Shown piece by piece: positions 17,464-25,740 of a stretch of DNA of 64,000 nucleotides. A program made the translations under genes and the position numbers. The notes under the pieces were generated by a model. It saw only the letters and a list, made by a program, of their open reading frames with translations, was not told the DNA's origin and searched no databases. Origin of the DNA: Bacteroidia bacterium (GTDB lineage Bacteria; Bacteroidota; Bacteroidia; Flavobacteriales_E; Vicingaceae); assembly GCA_030433355.1 (NCBI GenBank), contig JAUIMG010000001.1:310001-374000 (forward strand), in the 5' to 3' direction. Numbering within the stretch: the first letter of the stretch is position 1; every line of letters starts with the position of its first letter.

Positions 17464-17701
17464 ACTATATTTTTAAATGAGGCCTAAAAGTAAGCCTTGA
17501 AAGAGAGATTCAAAAAAAATAGCATGCTTTATATTGAAAAGATTATTAAACATTGAAGTTTAATAATTGTTATTAAATGAAGCTGTTACTAAGAAATTCT
17601 TATTAAGAATCTATCTAAATAAGAAATGAATTAAAAAGGCCTATGAAGCTAAGGTTACAAGAATTAAATTTGCATAACTAAAAAGAAATTAATTTACAGA
17701 G
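17464..17701. promoter_or_regulatory. Divergent pepP-sdhC control region with two inverted repeats
   Basis: This 238-base gap contains a 10-bp perfect inverted repeat with a 6-base loop (17542-17567, arms ATTATTAAAC/GTTTAATAAT), a 15-base near-palindrome (17596-17610, ATTCTTATTAAGAAT), and a TAaaTTTG -7 box (17665-17672) for sdhC about 30 bases before its ATG. The two repeats lie upstream of the promoter box where a regulator could bind. No -33 TTG is well placed. Confidence 0.45.
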
Positions 17702-18478
17702 ATGAGTGAGTCAAAAGGGTTAATTAAATCCCACCTTGTTAAGAAATATTGGATGGCCTTTACTGGGCTTTTTCTATGTTTATTCTTAGTTGGTCATCTA
17801 GCAGGTAACCTTCAATTATTTATTCCAGGTTATTCAGGTCAGTTGCAATTCAACGAATATGCAGTCTTTATGACCACCAACCCTCTTATAAAAATAATGT
17901 CATATGTGACCTATTTTAGTATTCTATTTCACGCTGTGGATGGTTTGGTAATTTCTATCGCCAATAAAAAAGCGAGACCCGAAAAATATGCATATAGTAA
18001 GCCGGGAAATAATTCTATATGGTCCTCTAGAAATATGGGAATACTTGGAACGGTTATTCTTGTATACATTGTTATCCACATGCAAAATTTCTGGTATAAA
18101 TTTAAATTTGGAACTCCTCCACACATGACTGCTGAAGACGGCGTTTCTCCATTATTGCAAGACGGAACTGCTGTTAAAGGTGGTATTGTTGAAAATGGAG
18201 AAGTGATGCTTAACGGAGAGAACATGGGAGCAGTAATGGGAGACTTATACACAATTGTTCTTGAAAGTTTTCAAAACCCAATAATTGTAGCATTTTATGT
18301 TTTAGGCATGATTGCTATTGGATTTCATTTAGTTCATGGATTTCAAAGTGGTTTTCAATCTTTAGGACTAAGAAACAAAAAATACACCCCAATAGTCTCA
18401 AAATTAGGTTATGCATTTGCAGTAATAGTCCCTCTGCTGTTTGCTCTAATTCCTATATATATGTTCATAGCAGCTTAA
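17702..18478 (+). CDS. sdhC: Succinate dehydrogenase cytochrome b subunit
   Basis: 258 residues forming the membrane anchor of complex II, where quinone is reduced. It is the type B single-polypeptide, five-helix form used by Bacteroidota. Helices run at about 16-36, 60-82, 112-132, 186-210 and 225-255, with histidines in LVGHLAGN, ILFHAVDGL, VIHMQNFW and GFHLVHGFQ placed to ligate two hemes. A polar loop of about 45 residues between helices 3 and 4 contains HMTAEDGVSP and NGEVMLNGENMG. It is the first gene of sdhCAB, 22 bases before sdhA. Confidence 0.94.
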   Translation: MSESKGLIKSHLVKKYWMAFTGLFLCLFLVGHLAGNLQLFIPGYSGQLQFNEYAVFMTTNPLIKIMSYVTYFSILFHAVDGLVISIANKKARPEKYAYSKPGNNSIWSSRNMGILGTVILVYIVIHMQNFWYKFKFGTPPHMTAEDGVSPLLQDGTAVKGGIVENGEVMLNGENMGAVMGDLYTIVLESFQNPIIVAFYVLGMIAIGFHLVHGFQSGFQSLGLRNKKYTPIVSKLGYAFAVIVPLLFALIPIYMFIAA

Positions 18479-18500
18479 TTGAGATAAAAAAATAGTATAG

Positions 18501-20507
18501 ATGATTTTAGATTCAAAAATACCTGAAGGCCCACTAAAAGATAAGTGGACCAACCATAAGAACAACATTAATCTAGTTAACCCTGCCAATAAAAGAAATA
18601 TTGACATCATAGTTGTAGGAACAGGATTAGCAGGAGGTTCTGCCTCAGCTACTTTAGCAGAGTTAGGATATAATGTTAAGTCTTTTTGCTATCAAGACTC
18701 CCCAAGAAGAGCGCATTCAATTGCTGCGCAAGGAGGCATTAATGCAGCGAAAAATTATCAGGGAGATGGAGATTCAACATATAGGTTGTTTTACGACACA
18801 ATAAAAGGTGGAGATTACAGGTCAAGAGAAGCAAATGTTTATCGATTAGCAGAAGTTTCTGCCAGTATTATTGATCAATGTGTTGCTCAAGGGGTTCCTT
18901 TTGCAAGAGATTATGGTGGACTTTTAGACAACCGTTCTTTTGGTGGAGTTTTAGTTTCTAGAACCTTTTATGCAAAAGGTCAAACAGGTCAGCAATTACT
19001 CCTTGGTGCATATTCTGCAATGAATAGACAAATTGCAAAAGGCAAAATCAAAATGTACAACAGACATGAAATGTTAGATGTTGTCATTGTTGATGGAAAG
19101 GCCAGAGGTATTATTGCAAGAAACTTAGTTACAGGGGAAATAGAAAGACATTCAGCACATGCTGTAGTTTTAGCATCTGGTGGTTATGGAAATGTATTTT
19201 TCCTATCCACAAACGCGATGGGGTCTAATGTAACTGCAGCTTGGAAAGCCCATAAAAAGGGAGCCGTTTTTGCAAATCCTTGTTACACGCAAATTCACCC
19301 AACTTGCATACCTGTTCATGGTACACAGCAATCTAAACTGACTCTAATGTCAGAATCCTTAAGAAACGACGGAAGAATTTGGGTGCCAAAGAATTTAGAA
19401 GATGCCAAGGCAGTAAGAGAAGGAAAACTAAAAGCAGTTGACATTAAAGAAGAAGATAGGGACTATTACTTAGAACGAAGATACCCTTCTTTCGGCAACT
19501 TAGTACCAAGGGACGTTGCTTCGAGAGCCGCAAAAGAAAGATGTGATGCAGGCTATGGCGTTGTTGCTAATGATACCAATGAAGGAGTTTTCTTAGATTT
19601 TGCTTCAGCTATTATGAGATATGGTAAAGAAGAAGCTCATATTAAAGGAATAGAAAACCCTTCTAACGAAGAAATAAGAAAACTTGGGGAGAAAGTGATT
19701 GAAAATAAGTATGGTAACCTCTTTGAGATGTACATGCAAATCACCGATGAAAATCCATATAAAACTCCAATGAAAATCTATCCTGCCGTTCATTATACGA
19801 TGGGTGGAATTTGGGTAGATTATAACTTAATGACTACTGTTCCAGGGCTATATGCAACCGGAGAAGCAAATTTCTCAGATCATGGAGCTAATAGATTAGG
19901 AGCTTCTGCATTAATGCAAGGTTTAGCAGACGGTTATTTTGTTTTACCGTATACGATTGGGGATTACTTAGCCAATGATATTAGGACTGGCGCTATTCCA
20001 ACAAATACACCTGAGTTTGATGCAGCTGAAAAGAAGGTTGTAGATGAAATTAATAAGTTAGTAAATAATAAAGGCACAAAGTCTGTTGATTATTTTCACA
20101 AGAAACTCGGACTCATTATGTGGAATAAAGTTGGAATGTCGAGAACCACAGAGGGGTTAAAAGAGGCCATTCAAGAAATTTCCGAACTAAGAGAGCAATT
20201 CTGGAAAGAAGTAAGAGTGCCTGGTAGTGCAGATGATAAAAATAGTGAATTAGAGAAGGCAGGAAGAGTAGCAGATTTTCTTGAATTAGGAGAATTATTT
20301 GCTAGAGATGCCTTAGAAAGAGAAGAATCTTGCGGCGGCCACTTTAGAGAAGAATACAAAACAGAGGAAGGCGAAGCGTTGAGAAGAGATGATGAGTTTG
20401 CTTATGTTTCTGCATGGGAATATACAGGAAAGCCATCAGAAGCTATTTTACACAAAGAAAATTTGAATTTTGAGAATGTTGAATTAAAAACACGTTCTTA
20501 CAAATAA
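18501..20507 (+). CDS. sdhA: Succinate dehydrogenase flavoprotein subunit
   Basis: 668 residues. It oxidises succinate to fumarate with covalently bound FAD. The FAD dinucleotide fold is at about 34-58 ([15 protein letters not shown]). [14 protein letters not shown] at about 71-84 holds the histidine that carries FAD. Substrate and capping-domain motifs include HPTC and [13 protein letters not shown]-like sequence, and [12 protein letters not shown] near 466-477 closes the FAD site. Length matches the type B Bacteroidota enzyme. It is followed ten bases later by sdhB. Confidence 0.97.
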   Translation: MILDSKIPEGPLKDKWTNHKNNINLVNPANKRNIDIIVVGTGLAGGSASATLAELGYNVKSFCYQDSPRRAHSIAAQGGINAAKNYQGDGDSTYRLFYDTIKGGDYRSREANVYRLAEVSASIIDQCVAQGVPFARDYGGLLDNRSFGGVLVSRTFYAKGQTGQQLLLGAYSAMNRQIAKGKIKMYNRHEMLDVVIVDGKARGIIARNLVTGEIERHSAHAVVLASGGYGNVFFLSTNAMGSNVTAAWKAHKKGAVFANPCYTQIHPTCIPVHGTQQSKLTLMSESLRNDGRIWVPKNLEDAKAVREGKLKAVDIKEEDRDYYLERRYPSFGNLVPRDVASRAAKERCDAGYGVVANDTNEGVFLDFASAIMRYGKEEAHIKGIENPSNEEIRKLGEKVIENKYGNLFEMYMQITDENPYKTPMKIYPAVHYTMGGIWVDYNLMTTVPGLYATGEANFSDHGANRLGASALMQGLADGYFVLPYTIGDYLANDIRTGAIPTNTPEFDAAEKKVVDEINKLVNNKGTKSVDYFHKKLGLIMWNKVGMSRTTEGLKEAIQEISELREQFWKEVRVPGSADDKNSELEKAGRVADFLELGELFARDALEREESCGGHFREEYKTEEGEALRRDDEFAYVSAWEYTGKPSEAILHKENLNFENVELKTRSYK

Positions 20508-20517
20508 TATATTAAGT

Positions 20518-21279
20518 ATGTCACAAGCGAAAGGATTAAACCTAACATTAAAAATTTGGCGTCAACAAAATGCTAAATCTAAAGGGAAAATAGAAACATA
20601 CCAGATTGAGAATATATCGCCAGATAGTTCATTTTTGGAGATGCTAGATATATTAAATACAGAATTGATTGACAAAGGAGAGATTCCTGTAGAATTTGAT
20701 CATGATTGTAGAGAAGGAATTTGTGGATCATGTTCTTTATATATCAATGGAGAGCCTCATGGACCGGGAAAAAGAATAACTACTTGCCAGCTTCATATGC
20801 GCTCATTCAAAGATGGAGACACTATTTATATTGAACCATGGAGAGCAGCAGCCTTCCCTATTGTGAAGGATTTAATTGTTGACAGAAGTGCTTTTGATAG
20901 AATACAACATGCTGGTGGCTATATATCAGTGAACACTTCTGGTAATACTGTAGATGCTAATGCAACCCCCATTGATAAACATGATGCAGATGAAGCATTT
21001 AATTCTGCAACATGCATTGGTTGTGGAGCTTGTGTAGCGGCTTGTAAAAATGCTTCAGCTTCTTTATTTGTTTCAGCAAAAATTTCTCAATACGCACTAT
21101 TACCTCAAGGACAGGTAGAAGCAAAAGATAGAGTATTGAATATGGTAAAACAAGCTGAGAAGGAAGGCTTTGGTCCTTGCTCAAACACTGGAGCTTGCGA
21201 AGTAGAATGTCCAAAAGGAATTTCTTTAGAGAACATTGCTAGAATGAACCGTGAGTTCCTAGCAGCTTCCATATCATAA
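20518..21279 (+). CDS. sdhB: Succinate dehydrogenase iron-sulfur subunit
   Basis: 253 residues. It passes electrons from FAD to quinone through three clusters. The [2Fe-2S] ligands are Cys64, Cys69, Cys72 and Cys90. The [4Fe-4S] and [3Fe-4S] clusters use [11 protein letters not shown] near 165-175 and [14 protein letters not shown] near 221-234. The N-terminal ferredoxin and C-terminal dicluster domains are both complete. It closes sdhCAB; the aminotransferase gene starts 16 bases later and may share the transcript. Confidence 0.97.
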   Translation: MSQAKGLNLTLKIWRQQNAKSKGKIETYQIENISPDSSFLEMLDILNTELIDKGEIPVEFDHDCREGICGSCSLYINGEPHGPGKRITTCQLHMRSFKDGDTIYIEPWRAAAFPIVKDLIVDRSAFDRIQHAGGYISVNTSGNTVDANATPIDKHDADEAFNSATCIGCGACVAACKNASASLFVSAKISQYALLPQGQVEAKDRVLNMVKQAEKEGFGPCSNTGACEVECPKGISLENIARMNREFLAASIS

Positions 21280-21295
21280 TAAGCCCTAATAGCAT

Positions 21296-22453
21296 ATGCC
21301 TAATTTTTCGGCGTCTATTCATTCCAAGCTACCCAAGGTTGGAAATACAATATTTTCGACTATGTCTTCCTTGGCGAGGAAAGAAAATGCAATAAATCTT
21401 TCTCAAGGCTTTCCTGATTTTAATTGCTCACCAGAATTGATTGAGCTGGTTCATCAAGCAATGAAAGCAGGACATAATCAATATGCCCCTATGGCTGGTT
21501 TAATAGAACTTAGAGAAAAGATTGCAGAGAAAACTAACTTTTTATACAGTGGAGACTATGACCCTGAAAGTGAAATAACCATAACTGCAGGAGCCACTCA
21601 AGCTATTTTTACCGCAATTGCTGCTACAGTTAATGAAGGAGATGAAGTCATCATATTTACACCAGCTTATGATTGTTACGAGCCTGCTATCGAATTAGTA
21701 GGTGGAAAACCTGTTTATGTACAATTGTCTGAAAATGAGTATCGAGTAAACTGGGAAGAAGTAAAAAAAGTAATCAATCAGAGAACCAAAATGATCATTA
21801 TAAATACCCCACACAATCCAACAGGGAGTATTTTAAGTGGGCAAGATTTACAAAAGTTAGATAAACTAATTAGCAATTCGGATATCCTAGTTTTAAGTGA
21901 TGAGGTATATGAGCATATCTTATTTGATGGCTATGAACACCAAAGTGTAGCAAGGTTTCCATCTTTAGCAAATCGGAGTTTCATTATTTCCTCCTTTGGC
22001 AAAACATATCACACTACCGGATGGAAAATGGGTTATTGTTTAGCTCCAAAACAGTTAATGAAGGAATTTAGGAAAACTCATCAATACAATGTATTTTCAG
22101 TAAACACTCCTATTCAAGTAGCTATGGCTAGCTATTTAGAAAAAAAAGAAGCCTATTTAGAATTAGGGGCATTCTACCAATATAAAAGAGATCGTTTTAG
22201 AGAGAATTTAAAGGGTAGTCGTTTTACCTTGAAGCCTACAGCAGGAAGTTACTTTCAATTACTAGGTTATGAAAATATAAGCGAAGAGTCCGACCTAACT
22301 TTTGCACAACGCTTAACCATAGAAAAAAAAGTAGCATCGATACCAACTTCAGTTTTTTATAACCGGCCGATTGACCATAAAGTATTGCGCTTTTGCTTTG
22401 CAAAAAGTGATGAAACCTTAGATAGAGCTGCTGAAATCCTCCAAACAATATAG
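21296..22453 (+). CDS. Methionine aminotransferase-like, PLP class I
   Basis: 385 residues, class I/II fold-type I aminotransferase. The PLP-binding lysine is Lys236 in SSFGKTYHTTGWKMGY; NTPHNPTG near 176-183 and DEVYEH also mark the cofactor site. The N-terminus with INLSQGFPDF and the FSVNTPIQ segment fit the YbdL/kynurenine-glutamine transaminase K group, which favours methionine, glutamine and aromatic amino acids. Its direct neighbour, 29 bases downstream, is an omega-amidase-type nitrilase, the usual partner in removing the 2-oxo-glutaramate formed when glutamine is the amino donor. It follows sdhB by 16 bases. Confidence 0.85.
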   Translation: MPNFSASIHSKLPKVGNTIFSTMSSLARKENAINLSQGFPDFNCSPELIELVHQAMKAGHNQYAPMAGLIELREKIAEKTNFLYSGDYDPESEITITAGATQAIFTAIAATVNEGDEVIIFTPAYDCYEPAIELVGGKPVYVQLSENEYRVNWEEVKKVINQRTKMIIINTPHNPTGSILSGQDLQKLDKLISNSDILVLSDEVYEHILFDGYEHQSVARFPSLANRSFIISSFGKTYHTTGWKMGYCLAPKQLMKEFRKTHQYNVFSVNTPIQVAMASYLEKKEAYLELGAFYQYKRDRFRENLKGSRFTLKPTAGSYFQLLGYENISEESDLTFAQRLTIEKKVASIPTSVFYNRPIDHKVLRFCFAKSDETLDRAAEILQTI

Positions 22454-22470
22454 ATTTAAGTATAGAGGCT

Positions 22471-22478
22471 TATTTTTG
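22471..22478 (+). promoter_or_regulatory. TAnnTTTG -7 box four bases before the nitrilase gene
   Basis: TATTTTTG followed by CTCA and the ATG at 22483, inside the 29-base gap after the aminotransferase. It suggests an internal, possibly leaderless, start in addition to readthrough from upstream. Confidence 0.4.
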
Positions 22479-22482
22479 CTCA

Positions 22483-23274
22483 ATGGAATCATTAAAAATT
22501 AGCCTTATCCAAACCCATATTCTTTGGGAAAACTCTAAAGCCAATCTTGCATCACTTTCAAAAAAAATAAGTCAAATTGCTAAAACAGACATTATTGTTT
22601 TGGCAGAAATGTTCAATACTGGATTTAGCATGAATCAAAAGGAACTTGCCCAAGCTATGGATGGGGAGGCTATAAACTGGATGATAAATACTGCGAAGAA
22701 AAAACAATCAGCTATATGCGGCAGCTTAATAATTAAAGAGCACGGGAAGTACTATAATCGCTTTATTTGGGTAACACCTGATGGTGAACTAGAACAGTAT
22801 GACAAGAGGCATTTATTTTCTATGGCCCAAGAAAATGAGCATTATACTCCAGGAAATGAAAATATAACGATAAACTACAAAGGTTGGAAGATTAGACCAC
22901 TAATTTGCTATGACCTTAGATTCCCTATTTGGAGTAGAAATCGATTTAATGGAAATAATCATGATTATGATATCTTGGTATATGTAGCTAATTGGCCAAA
23001 AAGTAGAAAAGATGCATGGGAAAAACTACTATATGCAAGAGCTATTGAAAATCAAGCGTATGTCATCGGTGTCAATGGAATTGGCAAAGATGGCAACCAA
23101 CTAGAATATGCAGGAAGCTCTGCAATAATAGACATGAAAGGAGAATTATTGAATGGCCAATTTCATTGTAATGAAAGCATAATAGAAATGGACTTGAATT
23201 ATACCTCTTTAATAGATTTTAGAAATAAATTTCCTGTTCTTAAAGACGCAGATCTGTTCAATTTAAGCGAGTAG
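22483..23274 (+). CDS. Nitrilase-superfamily omega-amidase (YafV-like)
   Basis: 263 residues, carbon-nitrogen hydrolase. The catalytic Glu-Lys-Cys triad is visible: Glu42 in VLAEMFNTGF, the lysine of YDKRHLF near 112, and the cysteine of LICYDLRFP near 146. The motif set fits YafV/Nit2 omega-amidase, which hydrolyses 2-oxoglutaramate and 2-oxosuccinamate. Placement next to a glutamine-using transaminase supports this. Its stop abuts that of the convergent pth gene. Confidence 0.85.
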   Translation: MESLKISLIQTHILWENSKANLASLSKKISQIAKTDIIVLAEMFNTGFSMNQKELAQAMDGEAINWMINTAKKKQSAICGSLIIKEHGKYYNRFIWVTPDGELEQYDKRHLFSMAQENEHYTPGNENITINYKGWKIRPLICYDLRFPIWSRNRFNGNNHDYDILVYVANWPKSRKDAWEKLLYARAIENQAYVIGVNGIGKDGNQLEYAGSSAIIDMKGELLNGQFHCNESIIEMDLNYTSLIDFRNKFPVLKDADLFNLSE

Positions 23275-23838
23275 CTATTTACCATTAAAGTCTGACATCA
23301 CTCTAGCTAAAGTATTTACGCTAAAAGCTTGGATGATTTGTTGGACCTTATCTATTCTTTCTCCTAATATTTGTGTTTCTTCAGGAGACCATTCTCCAAG
23401 TACATAGTCTACTTGTTTTCCTTTAGAAAACTCATTCCCTACCCCAAAACGAAGCCTAGCGTAGTTTTGGGTACCCAATACATCTTGAATATTTTTTAAT
23501 CCATTATGGCCTCCATCACTTCCTTTCCCCTTTAGTCGCAGCGCACCAAATGGCAATGCAATGTCATCCGTAATAATTAATAATCTCTCAATAGGTATTT
23601 TTTCTGCTTGTAGCCAGTAATTTACAGCCTTACCACTCAAATTCATAAAAGTAGTTGGCTTAACTAGTAAGAGGGATCTACCTTTAAATTTAACAGTAGC
23701 TGTATCTGCTAAACGGTTTGGTTCAAAAAAAACATTGGATGCCTTTGCAAAGGCATCCAATGTTTTAAAACCAATATTATGTCTTGTATTTTCGTACTTG
23801 GAACCAATGTTACCAAGCCCAACAATCAAGTACTTCAT
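23275..23838 (-). CDS. pth: Peptidyl-tRNA hydrolase
   Basis: 187 residues. It frees tRNA from prematurely released peptidyl-tRNA. The catalytic His20 lies in NTRHNIGF, Asn10 in GLGNIG, with the conserved TFMNLSG, DDIALPFG and GSDGGHNGLKNI blocks following. It sits five bases after rplY, the common rplY-pth pairing. A perfect 38-base palindrome followed by eight T falls at codons 25-40 of this gene, reading KTLDAFAKASNVFF; the protein sequence there is ordinary for the family, so the palindrome is carried by codon choice. Confidence 0.96.
   Translation of the reverse strand: MKYLIVGLGNIGSKYENTRHNIGFKTLDAFAKASNVFFEPNRLADTATVKFKGRSLLLVKPTTFMNLSGKAVNYWLQAEKIPIERLLIITDDIALPFGALRLKGKGSDGGHNGLKNIQDVLGTQNYARLRFGVGNEFSKGKQVDYVLGEWSPEETQILGERIDKVQQIIQAFSVNTLARVMSDFNGK
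23725..23766 (-). terminator. Terminator-like perfect palindrome inside pth
   Basis: 23729-23766 is a perfect 38-base palindrome (19-base arms, centre TTTGCAAA). On the minus strand it is followed without a break by a run of eight T that includes the last arm bases. The form is that of an intrinsic terminator, 73 bases after the pth start. Whether it stops polymerase is unknown; ribosomes translating pth could prevent folding. Confidence 0.6.
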
Positions 23839-23843
23839 TACAT

Positions 23844-24479
23844 TTATTCAGCTGTAGCTGCTTCTGTCTCCGCTCCTTCGGTTGCTTCTTCTCCTTCTTC
23901 ACCTTCTTCTTCCTCAAGGTCTTCCTCAACAGCAACTCTAGAAGTTTTAACTGCGATAATTACAGCATTTGGATGATCTAAAATCTCAACATTCTCAAGA
24001 TTTAAATCTCCTACTTTGATAGACTGACCAATTCTAACATTAGTTATATCTATGCTTATCTCTTCAGGAATATCTTTATGCAGCGCTTTAAGAACTAATT
24101 TTCTTAGTTTCTCTCTTCTTTTACCACCATTTAACACTCCAATAGATTTACCTGTAAATACTACTGGCACTCCAATTGAAATTGGTTTATCGTCGAATAC
24201 CTCCATAAGGTCAATATGTATAGCAGCATCCGATACCGGGTGAAACTGTACATCTTTGATTACGGTTCTTATGGTTTTATCTTCAAATTTTAGATTCACC
24301 AGGTATACATCTGATGTATGAATCAATTTTGAAAATTTAACAGCATCCACGTGAAAGTTGATGTTGTTTTCGCCACCATAAATAATTCCAGGTACTCTAC
24401 CTTCTTTTCTAAGGGCATTTAATGCTCCTTTTTTTCCGGCGCCATCCCTAGCGATAGCTTCTAATTCAACAGACTTCAT
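23844..24479 (-). CDS. rplY: Ribosomal protein L25/general stress protein Ctc
   Basis: 211 residues. It binds 5S rRNA in the large subunit. The N-terminal L25 domain (about 1-90: RVPGIIYGGENNINF, KDVQFHPVSDAAIHIDLMEV) and the beta TL5/Ctc domain (about 95-185) are both present, so it is the long form. The C-terminal tail is strongly acidic and alanine-rich (EEEGEEGEEATEG), a frequent feature in Bacteroidota. It lies between prs (22 bases upstream) and pth (five bases downstream), giving a prs-rplY-pth operon. Confidence 0.95.
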   Translation of the reverse strand: MKSVELEAIARDGAGKKGALNALRKEGRVPGIIYGGENNINFHVDAVKFSKLIHTSDVYLVNLKFEDKTIRTVIKDVQFHPVSDAAIHIDLMEVFDDKPISIGVPVVFTGKSIGVLNGGKRREKLRKLVLKALHKDIPEEISIDITNVRIGQSIKVGDLNLENVEILDHPNAVIIAVKTSRVAVEEDLEEEEGEEGEEATEGAETEAATAE

Positions 24480-24501
24480 TTAATTTATAGTTATTGTTTG
24501 T

Positions 24502-25434
24502 TTAAAATATAAAATAGGAACTAATAGATTCATAATTATGAACCTTGTAGATAACCTTTGCAAATAAATCAGCTACAGATATTACTCTAATTTTATCTGA
24601 CTCTCTTTTCAATGGAATGGTATCGGTAACTAATAATTCAGTCAAGCTTGACTTTTCAATTCTTTCGTAAGCTTCTCCTGAAAGAATTGCATGCGTACAG
24701 ATCGCTCTAACTGAATTAGCTCCTTTCTCTTTCATGATATCAGCCGCTTTCGTTAAGGTACCTGCAGTATCTACCATATCATCAATTAGAAGTACATCCT
24801 TCCCTTCTACCTCTCCAATTAAGAACATTTTCTCAATCTTATTTGCCTTCTTTCTTTGCTTGTAGCAAATTACAACTTCTGTTTCCAAATGCTTAGCATA
24901 AGCATAAGCTCTTTTAGAACCACCCATATCCGGAGATGCCATGACTAAATCTGGTAAGTTCAACTCTCTTATTGCCTCTGAAAAAACTGCTGAAGCATAT
25001 AAATGGTCTACAGGAACCTCAAAAAACCCTTGAATTTGATCCGCATGCAAATCCATAGTCATAATTCTTGTTGCCCCTGCTGCTGTTAGCATATTCGCAA
25101 TCAATTTTGAACCTATTGGAACTCTTGGCTGATCTTTTCTATCTTGACGAGCAAATCCAAAATATGGAATTACCGCAACAATCCTTTTCGCTGATGCCCT
25201 TTTAGCTGCATCAATCATTAAAAGCATTTCAAAAAGATTCTCCGTTGGAGGATTTGTAGATTGTACAATAAAGACATCACACCCTCTAACTGATTCTTCA
25301 AATGATGGTTGGAACTCTCCATCTGAGAAATGACTCACTGCAGTCTTTCCTAGCTCTTTACCAAAGCTTTTTGCAATTCTTTCCGCCAAATTATGGCTGC
25401 TTGAACCTGAAAATATTTTGACTTCGTTAGTCAT
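24502..25434 (-). CDS. prs: Ribose-phosphate pyrophosphokinase
   Basis: 310 residues. It makes PRPP from ribose 5-phosphate and ATP for nucleotide, histidine and tryptophan synthesis. Visible motifs are SDGEFQPSFEESVRG, the flexible loop PYFGFARQDRKDQPR near 104-118, MDLHADQIQGFF near 132-143, and the PRPP-binding loop LLIDDMVDTAGT near 220-231. Length is typical of class I enzymes. Its upstream promoter is one of the two best consensus matches in the window. Confidence 0.97.
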   Translation of the reverse strand: MTNEVKIFSGSSSHNLAERIAKSFGKELGKTAVSHFSDGEFQPSFEESVRGCDVFIVQSTNPPTENLFEMLLMIDAAKRASAKRIVAVIPYFGFARQDRKDQPRVPIGSKLIANMLTAAGATRIMTMDLHADQIQGFFEVPVDHLYASAVFSEAIRELNLPDLVMASPDMGGSKRAYAYAKHLETEVVICYKQRKKANKIEKMFLIGEVEGKDVLLIDDMVDTAGTLTKAADIMKEKGANSVRAICTHAILSGEAYERIEKSSLTELLVTDTIPLKRESDKIRVISVADLFAKVIYKVHNYESISSYFIF

Positions 25435-25462
25435 AGCGGTTTCCTTGAATTTTTAAGGGGTG

Positions 25463-25494
25463 CAAATGTATCAATTTATCCTGTCTCAGACAAA
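25463..25494 (-). promoter_or_regulatory. Promoter of the prs-rplY-pth operon
   Basis: On the minus strand: TTTG (25491-25494), a 20-base spacer, then TACATTTG (25463-25470). This matches the Bacteroidota sigma-A consensus of TTTG, about 19 bases, TAnnTTTG at every fixed position. The leader to the ATG at 25434 would be about 24 bases. Confidence 0.7.
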
Positions 25495-25577
25495 TATAAA
25501 TAAGCCTTTCAAATCAAATTATAGCAATCATAATTATGGTGACTAAAAAAATGAATAATTTCGCCTTCCAATCCAAT

Positions 25578-25660
25578 TGCCCAGGTGGCGGAATTGGTAG
25601 ACGCGTTGGTCTCAAACACCAATGCCTTCGGGCGTGCCGGTTCGAGCCCGGCCCTGGGTA
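25578..25660 (+). tRNA. tRNA-Leu(CAA)
   Basis: An 83-base class II tRNA. The acceptor stem GCCCAGG pairs with CCTGGGT (ending in a G-U pair), the anticodon stem TTGGT/ACCAA closes the loop CTCAAAC with anticodon CAA, a long variable arm (GCC TTCG GGC) follows, and the T arm is GCCGG-TTCGAGC-CCGGC. No CCA is encoded. It reads UUG leucine codons. An intrinsic terminator lies just downstream. Confidence 0.95.
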
Positions 25661-25664
25661 CAAA

Positions 25665-25700
25665 AAAATAAAGCGAGATAACTCTCGCTTTATTTTTTTT
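25665..25700 (+). terminator. Intrinsic terminator of tRNA-Leu
   Basis: A 13-bp stem (AAATAAAGCGAGA with TCTCGCTTTATTT) around a TAAC loop, followed by a T-run, a few bases beyond the tRNA. It isolates the tRNA from the efflux operon that starts 40 bases later. Confidence 0.9.
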
Positions 25701-25740
25701 GATATTCCTGATTTTTAAGGTTTTAAGTTATATTTTTGAT

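Noticed and set aside
24529-24542. TTCATAATTATGAA palindrome near the 3' end of prs
   Set aside because: Fourteen AT-rich bases in coding sequence with no T-run; expected by chance at this composition.
25536-25718. Plus-strand reading frame across tRNA-Leu
   Set aside because: It spans the tRNA and its terminator, so the apparent protein is an artefact.
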